A DNA stretch of 64,000 nucleotides from Sthenelais limicola (GCA_942159475.1 OW804094.1:12367262-12431261), one strand, 5' to 3'; shown: positions 21,599-33,097, counted from the first letter of the stretch. Program-made: numbers and translations. The notes: a model not told the origin generated them from the letters alone.

Positions 21599-22240
21599 AT
21601 GCATTCCAATGAAAATATTTTTTTAAAAAATGATGACAAATAAGCAATAAGCCAACATCCGTCAATAATAATTCAAAAATTCAAAATGGCGGCTGTGCAA
21701 TTGCCCTATTAGTAGATGAATGACTACGTGTGTAGCTATGAGTCCCGCCTCATATTGTGCCTCACTATTTCCCCTCCGCCTGTATCTACAGCAGGTAGGA
21801 CACAAACATTTGGTGAACATTGAGGAGGATTCCATTCCAGGTTATTCTTCATTCATATCCACCCACCTGGACTGCTTAAACCCTCCATCCACTGAACCGA
21901 TTATATTGACGGGGGGAGAGGAGGAGGAGGAACAGAGGAAAGTCGGACCAGTGGAGGAGAAGCAAAGGCGAGTCGGACCAGTGGTGGAAGATAACTAAAT
22001 GTGAGCGCCTACCATGAAAACTAAATGAATACAATAGGGGACTTCTATAGCGGCCATCTTTAAAAGGGAACCCCAAGTTCATTTATCCTAAAGGCATTTA
22101 TATACATTTGATGATAATAAAAGCATTACAAGTGAGAAGGAAAGAATAAGCTCAGCTCTCCCACCCTTGATATAACCTTCATTGTGTTGATAAGGGTGTA
22201 AAGCAACCAATCTCACTCACCCACTCCCGGCGGGAAAATC
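21599..22240. other. Unassigned sequence with family E end fragments
   Basis: AAAATGGCGGCTGTGCAATT at about 21,682 and AATAGGGGACTTCTATAGCG at about 22,032 are loose family E termini. A 92-codon plus-strand open frame at 21,720-21,998 ends in an acidic GGA-repeat stretch and is not called. Confidence 0.4.
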
Positions 22241-22244
22241 GGCC

Positions 22245-22442
22245 CAGTAGATACAGGCCTTTAGTACCACGTGTGTTACATATAATACATATAATGCTCA
22301 GGCTATTCATAAATCGGCCCAGTAGATACAGGCCTTTAGGACCATGTGTGTTACATATAATGCTCAGGCTATTCATAAATCGGCTCAGTAGATACAGGCC
22401 TTTAGTACCACGTGTGTTACATATAATGCTCAGGCTATTCAT
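22245..22442. repeat. Roughly 66-bp minisatellite, three units
   Basis: ATCGGCCCAGTAGATACAGG, CCTTTAGTACCACGTGTGTT and AATGCTCAGGCTATTCAT recur three times; the first unit carries an extra ACATATAATACAT. Confidence 0.93.
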
Positions 22443-22680
22443 AAAATCGCCAAAATGTAACCATGTGCGCCACCTATGAATGTGGAAGGAGATTAATGGC
22501 CCCTTCCCAGCATTAGATCAAGATGGCGTTTTTGCACGTGAGTGAACGAGACTGAACGAGACTGATTATCTGATCTATTTCCACTCACTTTCTCTCCAGT
22601 AAACATGAATCACATTCTTGGAGGGTAAACCATAACAGAGCTATAACAATTTTGTAAATACGTAGCTTCCTTCAACATTT

Positions 22681-23023
22681 GTGATGTGTTTCAGGAAAAT
22701 GAGTCACAAGTCACATGAAATGGATTTTGAGATATCAGCATATTTGAAAAGATGAGATCAAGCGGATTCTAATGATAGTAAACAGTCTAATCATCTAATA
22801 AGTACTTCTATATTTTAAGTTTGATATTTTTGTTTTTGAAAAAAAGACTTTGCACTATTTCTTGGGGGCAACAACCAGTAAAGTAATTAAATGTACTCTA
22901 TAAGATGACCTACGACCAAATGACCAAAAAATAAAAACATTCCCACAATGATGTCTTGTGAATAAAACACTTTGAAAAATAACAATTTTGCGACATGTGA
23001 CTCATTTTTCTGAGACACATCAC
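22681..23023. mobile_element. Family B MITE with an internal deletion
   Basis: GTGATGTGTTTCAGGAAAAT to CTGAGACACATCAC, 343 bp. Flanks ATTT and ATCT. Directly followed at 23,045-23,275 by the right half of a second copy (GACTTGTGACTCATTTTTCC end). Confidence 0.88.
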
Positions 23024-23275
23024 ATCTTAGTTGAGAATAGAGTTTGCAACCATGGGCGAACATTTACTAGTATAGTAACTAAATATACTCTATAGGATGA
23101 CCTTAGAAATGCATGGATATATTTGATATATGTCTCGAAAGTTGGTACAAGTATTTATACGACTACATCAGACACCCTGGAAAATGTGTACATTCCTATA
23201 ATGAGATTTTGTGAATAAATCACTTTGAAAAATATAATTTGTGTGACTTGTGACTCATTTTTCCTGGAATATATC

Positions 23276-23440
23276 AGCTGCACCTTTAGTCATATGAATC
23301 TATGTACCACACTGTCCCGCCCGCCGTATCCGCCCGATACGAAAATGAATACGAATTTCTTGTACCCACTTTTGATACGATTTTTTTCGTCTCAGCCGTT
23401 TTTCGTACCCGCAACGGGTAAATAATAGCCTGGGAAAGCT
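23276..23440. other. GC-richer spacer
   Basis: Contains CGTATCCGCCCGATACG and TTTTTCGTACCCGCAACGGG, related in style to 24,560-24,760. Probably a decayed element; borders unclear. Confidence 0.3.
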
Positions 23441-23625
23441 AAAGGATTAGGAAGACCCCTACGGCCAGCCGGCCGGCCAGTGCCAGACAAGCTGGCATGA
23501 CCATTAGTGTGTGACGGCCACTAGTGAGAAACAGAGAAAAAAAACTTACCAATGCTTGGGTTCGATCTAGCAACCTTGTGATTTACAGTCAAGTGCTTTA
23601 ACCATTATACTATACTGAATCAGCT
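23441..23625 (-). mobile_element. tRNA-derived SINE
   Basis: Read on the minus strand, the head at 23,625-23,550 resembles a tRNA: A-box-like TATAATGGTTAAAGC and B-box-like GATCGAACCC. It is followed by a body containing CTAGTGGCCGTCA and GGCCGGCCGGCTGGCCGTAG. A body with the same CTACGGCCA motif and order occurs behind a different tRNA-like head at 31,430-31,590. Pol III promoter function is inferred. Confidence 0.7.
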
Positions 23626-23825
23626 ATCAACATGGCCTCAACTAATCAATCTGAATGCTAATACTGTGTCAGAACAGAAAGATAGAGAACAGAAAGAGAA
23701 AGAGGGGGAGAGGCAGACAGGAGGATTGCAATTGAAAGTAAGTAAGAAAGAGATGGGCGGGAAAGGAGAGGAAGAGCAGGGAATATTTTTTTTCAGGAAT
23801 ATATATTGAATATATCCAGGTATAT

Positions 23826-24290
23826 GTGTGATGAGTTACAGGAAAATTTGTCACAATATAAAAAAAAACCTCAAGAATATTGCTTTCAGCTTTAGATAGC
23901 TCATAACTCCCTCAAAATGCATCCGATCTGAATATAAAAATTATCCCATGAACCCCATGAATGTCAGGAAGACAGCCATGCTGATGCCATGCTAATCGGA
24001 CGATTAGTTTCTTCGTAATAAATTAATTTCGTCGGCCGCATCAAGTCGTTCGAATCGATATAAAATGTATTTTATATCATTATTATATATCAATATTTTT
24101 AAGTAATTTATTCACAAGATCTCTTTGTTGGAATGTTCCTATTTTTGGAGGAGTCATTCCTCTTAGTCATATAAATAGGTGTACCAAATCTTAAGACATT
24201 GCATTGAATATAACCTTGTGTTTTTAAGGTTATCATATAGAGTTACTTTATTAGTAATTGTCCAAGTTAACATAAATATTTTGATCATGG
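23826..24290. mobile_element. Family B MITE, rearranged
   Basis: GTGTGATGAGTTACAGGAAA at left, unrelated DNA, then from about 24,100 ATTCACAAGATCTCTTTGTT through AGTTACTTTATTAGTAATTG of the family core. A further core segment at 24,770-24,905 (TTTACTTGTAATTGCCCACC) may belong to the same broken copy. Confidence 0.65.
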
Positions 24291-24769
24291 AATATAGAAT
24301 CACCCGACTTTATCCTACATGTATTTGATAAAACAATATTTGATTTTATGCTAGACATATATATTCATATATTCGAAAAAGGAACTTAGATGAGAGTAGA
24401 AATGAATTATTGTATAAATGTAAGCTACCACACCTCTAGGCTTGGTAGGGTTGGGTTGGCTGTGCTAAAGCTAATCCCTTTGTTGTTGCAATAACACCCA
24501 CTCAAGCGTGGTGCGTCCAAGCATGACCAGACCAACAGACATTGAGGAGCCATGGCCAACATCCAAAAACGGAGCGCGAATACGGAGCATATCATATTTC
24601 GTCTCCGTGATTCAAATCACCGTTTTTCGTATCAGAAGTTCAGGCAATTTCGTCACCACTGTTCACCAGTAGCCTTCGCGGTGCTCTGTAGACAAAAATC
24701 GTCTCAATGAAGACGAAAAAACTTGCCTCTCCGTATCGCCCGGGTACGGTGCGCGGGAGAGTGCAGGTA
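24291..24769. other. Unassigned sequence
   Basis: Contains AAACGGAGCGCGAATACGG and CCGTATCGCCCGGGTACGG, possible ends of an unrecognised inverted-repeat element (about 24,565-24,760) interrupting family B sequence. Not resolved. Confidence 0.3.
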
Positions 24770-25075
24770 TTAGAACGGTGTATTAAATTTATCCTAGCGT
24801 GTTGAGGGCCTTCGTATGAAGTATATTTAGTTACTTTACTTGTAATTGCCCACCTAGAAATATTGCAAACTTTTTTTAACAAAAATATCTTAACTAAAAG
24901 TATAGGAATAGGCCTACTTGCGGTTTGAGGCGAGAGACTTTCCCTCCGTTTGAAGGGACTCTCTCATCTTTGGGCCTAGACAGAATATAGCAGAATTTAC
25001 TAAATGTGCAGCAGAGTTATAAATGGTACATTTCTAGGCGACCTGACCCCCTGGATGTGTCTCTAGGCGGGTCAG

Positions 25076-25691
25076 ATTGTCAGAAAATGTACAATTCACC
25101 TTCACCAATCCTTTCAAATAACCGAAATTTAAGTGGAAAGTGACGTTCAAAATGCAGTTTTACACAATGAAAGAGATATTTCTAATCGACACAATTCCAA
25201 AGAGACTCTGATATACCCATGCATTATCTATAATTTTTCTGTCTTATTTAACAGAAGTTACCTAATTTGTGATGTGTTTCAGGAAAATGTGTCATAAGTC
25301 GAAAAAAAAAATTTGAGATACCATTAAATCTGAAAAGATGAGATCAAGCTGATTCCAATGATAGTAAACAGTCTAATAATCTTATAAGTATCTAGATTTT
25401 AAGTTTGATTTTTTCGTTACTGAAAAAAAAAATTCCCAATATTTCTGGGGGTCAATAAACAATAAAGTAATTAAATGTAGTCCATATGAAGACCTGTAAA
25501 ACTCGAGGATATATTACATAGATTGTCCTGAAATTTGATTCATTAATTGATATAGCTATAAGTGATAAAATCAGAACATTCCAATGATGTAATCTTGTTA
25601 AAAATATCAATTTTGCGACTTATGACTCATTTTCCTCAAACACATCACATTTGTAGAACTGCCGATTGTGGAGTTTCTGAGAATCTAACCC
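25076..25691. mobile_element. Family A MITE split by a family B MITE
   Basis: Left part GGGTCAGATTGTCAGAAAAT to about 25,268; right part ATTTGTAGAACTGCCGATTG to TCTAACCC. The two pieces abut the ATTT duplication made by the inserted B copy, so A is the older insertion. Confidence 0.88.
25269..25648. mobile_element. Family B MITE, complete, inside family A
   Basis: GTGATGTGTTTCAGGAAAAT to CCTCAAACACATCAC, 380 bp, flanked by ATTT on both sides. A clean empty-site comparison with other family A copies confirms a 4-bp target duplication. Confidence 0.93.
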
Positions 25692-26297
25692 AGGTAAGGA
25701 ACCTAAACAAACGCAGTCGGAACGCGAGAACAATAGCAGCGCCCTCCTACGTCCTTACTAACAAACCGCCCGCACTCTGTATATAGTATCAGAATCGTGA
25801 TTGTCAGGGCCTTGTGTTAGTCCACAACATGCTGAAATTATAACTCCAGTTGAGAGAAATCGTGAATGAACTTAAAAGCTTTAAAATATTGACACTTTGA
25901 ACCGATTGGTATCGGAGCGTGGACAAGGGATAAAATATCACCCTCGGCTTTTTGAAGTTTGTGTCATCATCACCGAGTGGTGCCTGGATTTTTGAACAAC
26001 TGCGCATGCGTCGTGTATGAAAAGATCACGTGGGTGACCGCGGGAGATGCCACTCGCGCGCCCCTACTGGTTAATAAACATATTAGAGTGCGAACAAGTT
26101 TCAATAAGAAATGTTTTTAGGAAGGAGACGATTGCACCTTTTGTTTCATTGCACAGTCACGCTGACGGGAGTACTGTGTCATTGGTTCTAAGGTTTGCCG
26201 CCCACGGCAGCACCAGCACCCACTCGTTTATGAGGGTTTTTTTCACCGCCAAAGAATAGAAGTATAGAAGAATATAAACTGTTCTGGTTTGATGTCA
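25692..26297. other. Unassigned sequence
   Basis: Unique-looking, partly GC-richer DNA (GTGGGTGACCGCGGGAGATG, TCGCGCGCCCC). Open frames here have no splice or similarity support. Confidence 0.3.
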
Positions 26298-26306
26298 CCA
26301 TAAGGG

Positions 26307-26740
26307 GGGGGGGGGGGGCGACTTCGTCCTCTGACTACCCCCCCCCCCCCACACACACACACCACCTCGCACCACAGACCTTTCCCCCTCTGACTCCCCC
26401 CTCTGATCCCCCCCCCCCCCACAGACCTTTCCCCACAGACCTTTTCCCCCATGTACTTTCCTCCCTGTGACTTCCCCCTCTGTACTTCCCCCCCCCCCTC
26501 TGATTCCTCCCCCAAGTACTTTTCCTCCTCTGACTTTTCCTCCAATGTACTTTTCCCCCCTCTGATTCCTCCTCCCCCCCCAAGTACTTTTCCTCCTCTG
26601 ACTTTTCCTCCAATGTACTTTCCCCCCCTCTGATTCCTCCCCCAAGTACTTTTCCTCCTCTGACCTTTCCCCCAATGTACTTTCCCCCCCTCTGATTCCT
26701 CCCCCCAAGTAATTTTCCTCCTCTGATGTTCCCCCAAGTA
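26307..26740. repeat. C-rich minisatellite
   Basis: After runs of 12 G and 14 C, units of about 25-60 bp built from CCAAGTACTTTTCCTCCTCT, GACTTTTCC and TCTGATTCCTCC repeat to 26,735. Minus-strand GGGK-rich peptides are artefacts. Confidence 0.92.
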
Positions 26741-26925
26741 CTTTTATATAATAATATTAATAATAATATAAGTAATATTTGGAAAATATGACAATGAAAG
26801 TTTCTGTAATCTTCTAAGGGTTCAGATTGGGCTCAGAGTATCAAAGCCTCTCGCTCCAAACCGCAAGATACTCCAGGGCCTAGAAAGCCATTAGCGCAGT
26901 AGGCGTCTAATCATTGGTGGTAGCA

Positions 26926-27200
26926 TGAATACATATTACAAATTGATGGAATAAATAAATCAATGCATTTCTAAGGTCATTCTATAGTATATATTTAGCT
27001 CTTTACTAGTAATTATCCACTCAGAAATATTGCAAACTTTTTTTCAAAATTAACAATATCAAACCTAAAATATTGAAATGTTTATTAGCTGTCCTACTGT
27101 TTACCATCATTAGAATCCCCTTGATCGCATTGTTTCAAATATGATGATTTCTCAAAATCCATTTTTTGCTACTTGTGATTCATTTCCCTGCAACACATCA
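26926..27200. mobile_element. Family B MITE, right part
   Basis: GCATTTCTAAGGTCATTCTA, CCACTCAGAAATATTGCAAA and CTACTTGTGATTCATTTCCC with AACACATCAC end. The left half is missing; a fragment of family I (26,885-26,925) precedes it. Confidence 0.8.
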
Positions 27201-27249
27201 CCTTTGGAAAATATGATGACAAAACTCCTTCTGTAATGATGTAATGATG

Positions 27250-27638
27250 TAAAGTCGCAAAAAATGGATTATGAGATATCATCATATTTGATAAGATGAG
27301 ATCAAGCCGATTCTAAAGGTAGTAAACAGTAGGACATCGAAATAGTGTTTCTATATTTTAAGATGGATATCTTATCTTTGAAAAAAAAGTTATTAATATT
27401 TTTGGGTGGACAATCACTAATGAAGTACCTAAATATACTCCATGAGATGGCCTTAGAAATGCATATAATAGATTTAATACATTGCCTTGAAATCTTGTAA
27501 GTTGTACATGTATTAATGTTACTACCAGCATTAGGCACCCTAAATATTGGAATATTCCAACAAAGATATCTTATAGATAAATCCCTTTGAAAAGTATCCA
27601 TTTTGCGACTTATGACTCATTTTCCTGAAACACATCAC
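27250..27638. mobile_element. Family B MITE, left end trimmed
   Basis: Starts at GTCGCAAAAAATGGATTATG and ends TTTTCCTGAAACACATCAC; inner inverted repeats intact. Confidence 0.85.
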
Positions 27639-27895
27639 AAATATGATGACAAAACTCTTTCTGTAATGATGTAAGTGTTCTTCTAAGGGATCGCCCTATG
27701 TGGGGTCGTATAGCCCCCGGAATGTGAAGCAGAGGTAATATAAAAGCTGGGTGGGTATAAGAGCTTTCTGCTTACATTGAAATTACGATAGAAATCCATT
27801 CAGATAATGATGATAAATCCATAAACCGCCTCAGCTGCCCTTTGGCACCTTCCCTGTCTCCTCCATCATACATGCCTTGGGATGTATATAGACGG
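27639..27895. other. Unassigned sequence
   Basis: No gene or repeat family recognised. Confidence 0.3.
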
Positions 27896-28009
27896 GTCAG
27901 GTCGTAACAAAATGTACAATCACCAGCTCTACATATTTAGTAAATTCTGCTACATTACACTTATAAATGATGAATACTTGATATGTCAGTGTCAAGCGGT
28001 CCGGCCACT

Positions 28010-28410
28010 GTTGACATAATAAGTTGCTGCAAAGACGGTGTAATTGCCGGCGATGCACGTCGATGAGGAGGGTTATCAGTGGCTTTACGCTCTTGGCATC
28101 GACAACTAAAATAAGTTCAGCAACTATGTAATCTCATCGACTAGACATCGCCAAGCATCGCTACAGCCACTACCTTCATTGACAATGCACTGATGCCAAA
28201 TTAATGCGACTGGAAATATCAAACATATTTGATGTTCATCGGTACCCTTGCCGCCCACTCATCGCCAGTCATCGCTGGCTGTGCTGAAGCCATAGCGATG
28301 ACAAGTCAATGCAAAGACGATGCAAAGACGATGCAATGAATTTGACAAAATTCTTATCGACTTGCTCATTGCCAATGCATCGCCAACGATTTTGTTGACA
28401 GTGGCGACCA
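28010..28410. mobile_element. Family F MITE
   Basis: Imperfect inverted termini: GGTCCGGCCACTGTTGACA at left, TGTTGACAGTGGCGACC at right. Internally it repeats CGATGAG, ATCGCC and CAATGCA motifs in both orientations, giving a highly self-complementary 400 bp. No open frame. Confidence 0.75.
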
Positions 28411-28487
28411 CAGTATGTATTTAATATAAGTGTCAGATGTCACAAAATATACAAAATATACACATTTAGTAAATTCTGCTAAATAAA

Positions 28488-28663
28488 GTGGGGTCTCACC
28501 AGTGGCTGCGGTAAGGCTTGGGACGGTGCTGTGCGAGGTCCTGCCTACATGGTTCACTGGCCATGTAGGCAGGACCTTGCCACTCCTCACCATCACAACA
28601 CCATAGCAAGGCTTACCACAGAGCTTACCACAGAGCTTACCGCAGCCAGTGGAGACCCAGCTT
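28488..28663. mobile_element. Family G MITE
   Basis: Inverted termini GGGTCTCACCAGTGGCTGCG and CGCAGCCAGTGGAGACCC, with inner CCATGTAGGCAGGACC inverted around the centre. A second copy at 36,283-36,420 also sits inside a family A element. Confidence 0.82.
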
Positions 28664-28830
28664 TATTGAGACTAAAAATGATGTATATCTGAGTATATTT
28701 GATATTGCGTTGATTCGAATAATCAGTTTGTTTATGTTGAACTGTATTTTGAACTAAATTCCTGTCTCAAATTTGAATTATTTGAGAGAATCTGTTAAGA
28801 CTAATTGTACATCAAGCGACCGAACCTCTA

Positions 28831-29022
28831 TGGGTGAAATCGCCAGAAAATGTACAATGTAAAATATCTCTAATTTAAGACAACAATAAGGTTCAAAATA
28901 CTCAACATAACCGAAACGATATTTTAAAAAAACTAAATACAAAATATAATCAAATATGCATAATATTTATCATGTTTCAGTCTAATTCTGGCGATGGTAC
29001 ATTTTCTGACGATCTGTCCCAT
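28831..29022. mobile_element. Family A MITE, internally deleted
   Basis: GGGTGAAATCGCCAGAAAAT to GGTACATTTTCTGACGATCT; about 192 bp. Confidence 0.75.
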
Positions 29023-29223
29023 ATAGCACATGTCTCATAAATAAACCCATTAACCCACACTGATCACTACACCTGCAATGTCGTACATTGGCGCCCTATA
29101 GACCCACTCAATGGTATTTCATAAAATCCTTGTTTTAACAATAAATTTATGTCACATTCCTCGACCTCCTCCTCTACCCCAGGAGCAACATATTTCGCCA
29201 GCTATTCCGGACGAGATCATAAA

Positions 29224-29451
29224 GGGTCAGATCGTCGGAAATTGTACAATCTACAAATTTTAGTAAATTCTACTAAATTTGACTGTGAAATAATGAATAC
29301 AAGCCATATCTGAGTATATTCGGCATTGCCTTGATTTAAACAATCTGTTAGGTTATGTTAAAATGTACTTTAAACCTTATTCATGTCTTAAATTAGGGTT
29401 ATTTGAGAGGATTGGTGAAGGCGAATTGTACATTTTCTGGCGACTTCACCC
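29224..29451. mobile_element. Family A MITE
   Basis: GGGTCAGATCGTCGGAAATT to TTCTGGCGACTTCACCC, about 228 bp; no clear flanking duplication. Confidence 0.85.
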
Positions 29452-29512
29452 AGAAGGTATTTCGGCCGTCGCTTTTTTCATGTGTGTATGTTTGCCCCCG
29501 AGTTAAATGTAT

Positions 29513-29747
29513 GGGTAAGATTTTCAGAAAATGTACACTTGGCAGCTGTACACATTTAGTAAATTCTGCTAAATTAGGCTGCACTGTTGCCAATACTAGG
29601 TAAATTCGAGTATATTTGGCATTGCATTGATTATAGCAATCTGTCTGGTTAGGTTGAACTGTATTTTGAACTTTATTTTCGTCTGAAATGTGGGTTATTT
29701 GAAAAGATCGGCGAAGCTGAATTGTACATTTTCTGAAATTCTGACCC
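29513..29747. mobile_element. Family A MITE, complete
   Basis: GGGTAAGATTTTCAGAAAAT to TTCTGACCC, 235 bp, flanked by GTAT on both sides. Confidence 0.92.
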
Positions 29748-29891
29748 GTATATTTTGTACGGAGTCTGCAGCTATTTTAAGCGTTTATCAAAGGTTGTGG
29801 ACTAATGTAATGTTTGCTGCGGAATTCTTGGTCGTAAATCATACATTCAGGGCTGGTCTAAGTGGCTGGAGTCGCCAGAAAATGTACACCT

Positions 29892-29975
29892 CCCAGTCTA
29901 GGCCCAAAGTTGAGAGAGTGCCTTCAAACGGAGGGAAAGCCTTTTGTGTCAAACTGCAAAGTGCCATTATAGGGT
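29892..29975. repeat. Dispersed repeat family H
   Basis: TCTAGGCCCAAAGTTGAGAG and AACGGAGGGAAAGCCTTTTG recur at 41,040-41,115 and, shortened, near 24,925-24,975. No coding potential seen. Confidence 0.65.
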
Positions 29976-30539
29976 CAGATGTCCAGGGGTGTGTGTGGCA
30001 CCAGATTAGAACTATCGTCACAATTTGATAGGAATGAAGGGATGTCTTGGGCTATTTACTTTCATAAGTATGGAATGTTTTTGTACATTGACATTGCCCA
30101 CCATCCCGCCCATCAACAAACGTATTAGATATCGTTTGGTTTGTGTTTATTAATTAAATGTGCAAAACGATCGCCGCGATGACGGGCGATGTTTTGCAAA
30201 TCATACGGTGGCTGCTATGACGTCACTACGAGCATGTTACCGAGTACGGCCAAGTGCGAGGAAGAAGGCTTAAGCACTGGCTAGCTAGACATGCATTGGG
30301 AAATCAGGGTATGTGCATTACGAGTACAATATAGACACTATGAACCCCGACTTTTTCCTTCTCAAACATGTTAAGGATGACAAATCCGTAATTCTTTTTT
30401 CCCGTTGACTGCGAAAACATACGAAATCGGGTGAAGTAGCCAACTTTCCTAGTCCAATTTCGTCGCTCCGAGTACCGGTGGCGCGTCCTGTTGTCAAAGG
30501 GGAGAATTAGGCAATCTCTTGGATAGCCACTGGCGCCTC

Positions 30540-30729
30540 GTCGTCCAGAAAATGTACAATTGGCAGTTGTACACATTTAGTGAATTCTGCTAAATTAGGT
30601 TGCAATTTGGTCAATAATAGTTAAATTCCAGTATATTCGCAATTGCATTGACTCTAGCAGTCTGTTTGGTTAGTTTGTACTGTATTTTGAACATTATTTT
30701 CGTCTGAAATCTTTCTGAAAATCTGACCC
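30540..30729. mobile_element. Family A MITE, truncated
   Basis: CCAGAAAATGTACAATTGGC to TCTGAAAATCTGACCC; the right inner repeat is deleted. Followed at 30,776-30,892 by the left half of another copy (GGGTCAGCTCACCAAAAAAT). Confidence 0.8.
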
Positions 30730-30892
30730 TATAATTCGTTTAAGACCACGAAATGTCATTATATACCCTTTAGAAGGGTCAGCTCACCAAAAAATGAACA
30801 ATCAGCAACTCTACACATTTAGTAAATTCTGCTAAATTCCTCTGAACAATGATAAAGACTGAGTTTATCTGGGTATATTTGGTATCCAGAAG

Positions 30893-31425
30893 TATCAAAC
30901 CGCTATAGGCCCTTCGGGATGATTTATTTGTGTATTTGCTTACGATTCAGGATTTTATTGCGACTCATGTATTTGTTCTTATATGCCCACAAAAAAATGT
31001 TGGAAAAGGATGATAGAGGTAGTTCAAAATATGTAACATTTATAAATTTAATTCTTCATCTAGGCCATGTTGTAATGACCCTATAATATTGCGAATACGA
31101 AACACCAGGTGGAGCCATAAGCGGCTATACTAGTTAATGTAATATGTGACGTTGGTTAATAAAACTAACATCAGAGGGAGCCACACGCGCATAAATTGAT
31201 ATGAACATGTAATGATGGTCGGAGATAGTAATAATTATTGCTGATTATGCAAGATAACACTTAAAGCTTAAAAATTGTCGTCGATGTATTTAATTTAATA
31301 TTTACTTGGGAATGAGAACTATCGCGGTAAATGTGAAACTTCGCCAATAAAAATTTATTAAAAAAAAAAAAGAAGCATTATATGGATATTTTGTTTCTCC
31401 TGCCTTTCCCATCACCACAAATCAT
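30893..31425. other. Possible retrotransposed 3' tail
   Basis: Unassigned sequence that ends near 31,340-31,372 in CAATAAAAATTTATT plus a run of A, as in LINE or processed-transcript tails. No upstream coding relic recognised. Confidence 0.4.
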
Positions 31426-31429
31426 TAAA

Positions 31430-31590
31430 CCCGCCCACCGTCCCGTCCTGGCCGTGTACAGCCCTACGGCCAACCATGTATAGGATGAACACAAAAAAAA
31501 AGTGACGGGCCCAGGCAAGGTGCGAGCCCTGAACCTTCAGGTTGGGAGTCCAGTGCTCTAGGCCCTATGCTATAGAATCGGTTGTATCTG
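31430..31590 (-). mobile_element. tRNA-derived SINE, second copy
   Basis: On the minus strand, 31,585-31,505 is tRNA-like: A-box-like TAGCATAGGGCCTAGAGCAC and B-box-like GGTTCAGGGCTC. The body (AAAA run, TAGGGCTGTACACGGCCAGG) parallels that of 23,441-23,625, though the tRNA-like heads differ. Confidence 0.65.
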
Positions 31591-31929
31591 GATGGCTGAA
31601 CTTTGCTAGTGATATGAGTAGGGCCAAACCATGCGTAGTGGTGGAAAGTGGCCAAAATCGTTTATTCCCCAGCTCTGTGGACAACGGCCTTGTATGAGCA
31701 GTAGTATTATAGGGAGGGGATGAGGATTCCGGGACTGGAATTGTTCGTCACATGGGTTTATTAAAAGTTAGATGCAATATACCGGCAAGCTCTCTCCTAT
31801 GTTGCCCCAACCGGGAACGGTAGGTGCGTTGAAAGGTTATGGAGCCATAAGTCCAACACCCAAGTCTCAATTTTTACCTCCATTTATGTCTAACTTATAG
31901 TCACTCACAGGCGTATATTGAGAATGCTT
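31591..31929. other. Unassigned sequence
   Basis: No gene or repeat family recognised. Confidence 0.3.
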
Positions 31930-32105
31930 CGGTGAAAAGGTCAGTTTAGCACAAGAGGGCACTGAGGGTGCTGTGTGACGTCACAAGGTTGCACCTGAAA
32001 TGTACACAACACATGTATCTCCCTACTTGTGTGTTATGTACATTTCAAGATGTCACTACCTTGTGACGTAGGCTAACAGTGGTGCCCTGAATGGAGTGTT
32101 AAACT
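31930..32105. mobile_element. Imperfect palindromic element (family L)
   Basis: GGGCACTGAGGGTGCTGTGT, GTGACGTCACAAGG and GAAATGTACA at left are mirrored by TGTACATTTC, CCTTGTGACGTAG and CAGTGGTGCCC at right, with a loop near 32,017-32,027. Looks like a small foldback MITE; single copy here. Confidence 0.65.
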
Positions 32106-32309
32106 GTGGAACTATTTCCCCCCTCATGTAAATGGGTAAAACTCACTAAATATTAGGTTACATTAAGCACCACTACATTTGAATAAGCATGCACGGCAGT
32201 AGACATGCGCAGTGAGACATGCAACTCTCCTATCAAGTTATGATTCAGTTTCTTTTCAATGACACCCCAATCATCGTGACCAATAGATAGTGTAAATTCT
32301 GGCGCAAAT

Positions 32310-32716
32310 GTGATCCGTTTTAGGAAAATAAGTCACAAGTCGCAAAAACTGGATTTTGAGATATCATCATATTTGAAAAGATGGGATCAAACCGATTCCA
32401 ATGATATTAAACAGTCTAATAATCTTATCAGTATTTCTAGATTTTAAGTTTGATATTTCTATTTTTGAAAAAAAAAGTTTGTAATATTTCTGGGAGGCAA
32501 TAACCAGTAAAGTAACTGAATATACTCCATATGTGGACCTTTAGAACGAAAAGATATATTATTATAATGTCCTGAAATTTGATACATCAATTCATACAAC
32601 CATAAGTGATGAACTCCCAAAAAATCAGAACATTCCAATAAAGCAATTTCGTAAAATAAACACTTTGAAAAATATAATTTTTGCGACTTATGACTCATTT
32701 TTCTGAAACACATCAC
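32310..32716. mobile_element. Family B MITE, complete
   Basis: GTGATCCGTTTTAGGAAAAT to TTTCTGAAACACATCAC, 407 bp, flanked by AAAT on both sides. Left end is the GTGATCCGTT variant also seen at 43,264 and, inverted, at the right ends of several copies. Confidence 0.93.
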
Positions 32717-32870
32717 AAATATCTTTAATTTCTCTTGAGATTTGTAAGATTACTCATGAATTTTACACTCATGATAGATCAATTTCTTTTTACAAGAAAC
32801 CTTACTAAAGTCTCGCTCTAAAATTTCCCAAGTTAAACTCCTTTGACATAGTATCCATAGTAAGGTGAAA

Positions 32871-33097
32871 TTTCCAGTAAATTCACAATTCACATTTAGA
32901 AACCCTCCCAAATAACTCGAATTTAATACAAAAATGAGACTGAATACTCAGTTCAACATAACAAAACACATGCTTTGAATCAACTCGATACCAAATATAC
33001 CCAGATATAGCGAGTATTTATCAGTTTTCAGTCAAATTAAGCCAAATTTACTAAATGTGTAAAGCTGGCGAAAGTATATTTTCTGATGACCTGACCC
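32871..33097. mobile_element. Family A MITE, decayed
   Basis: GTAAATTCACAATTCACATT at left, core ATACCCAGATATAGCGAGTA, TTTTCTGATGACCTGACCC at right. Confidence 0.75.

Larger units (their letters stand above)
27896..28828. mobile_element. Two partial family A copies carrying families F and G
   Basis: Left piece 27,896-28,007 (GGGTCAGGTCGTAACAAAAT). A second start at about 28,430 (TGTCAGATGTCACAAAATAT) continues around family G to 28,828 (AATTGTACATCAAGCGACC). Families F and G interrupt the A sequence, so they arrived later. Confidence 0.75.

Noticed and set aside
23550..23625. tRNA gene
   Set aside because: Arms do not pair as an intact cloverleaf, and the sequence continues into a SINE body; better explained as a tRNA-derived SINE head.
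26243..26737. Gly/Lys-rich minus-strand frames
   Set aside because: Translated C-rich minisatellite.
29690..30028. 112-codon plus-strand frame
   Set aside because: Spans the right end of a family A MITE and a family H repeat; a chance frame.
31505..31585. tRNA gene
   Set aside because: Same reasoning: A- and B-box remnants with degraded stems attached to a repeat body.
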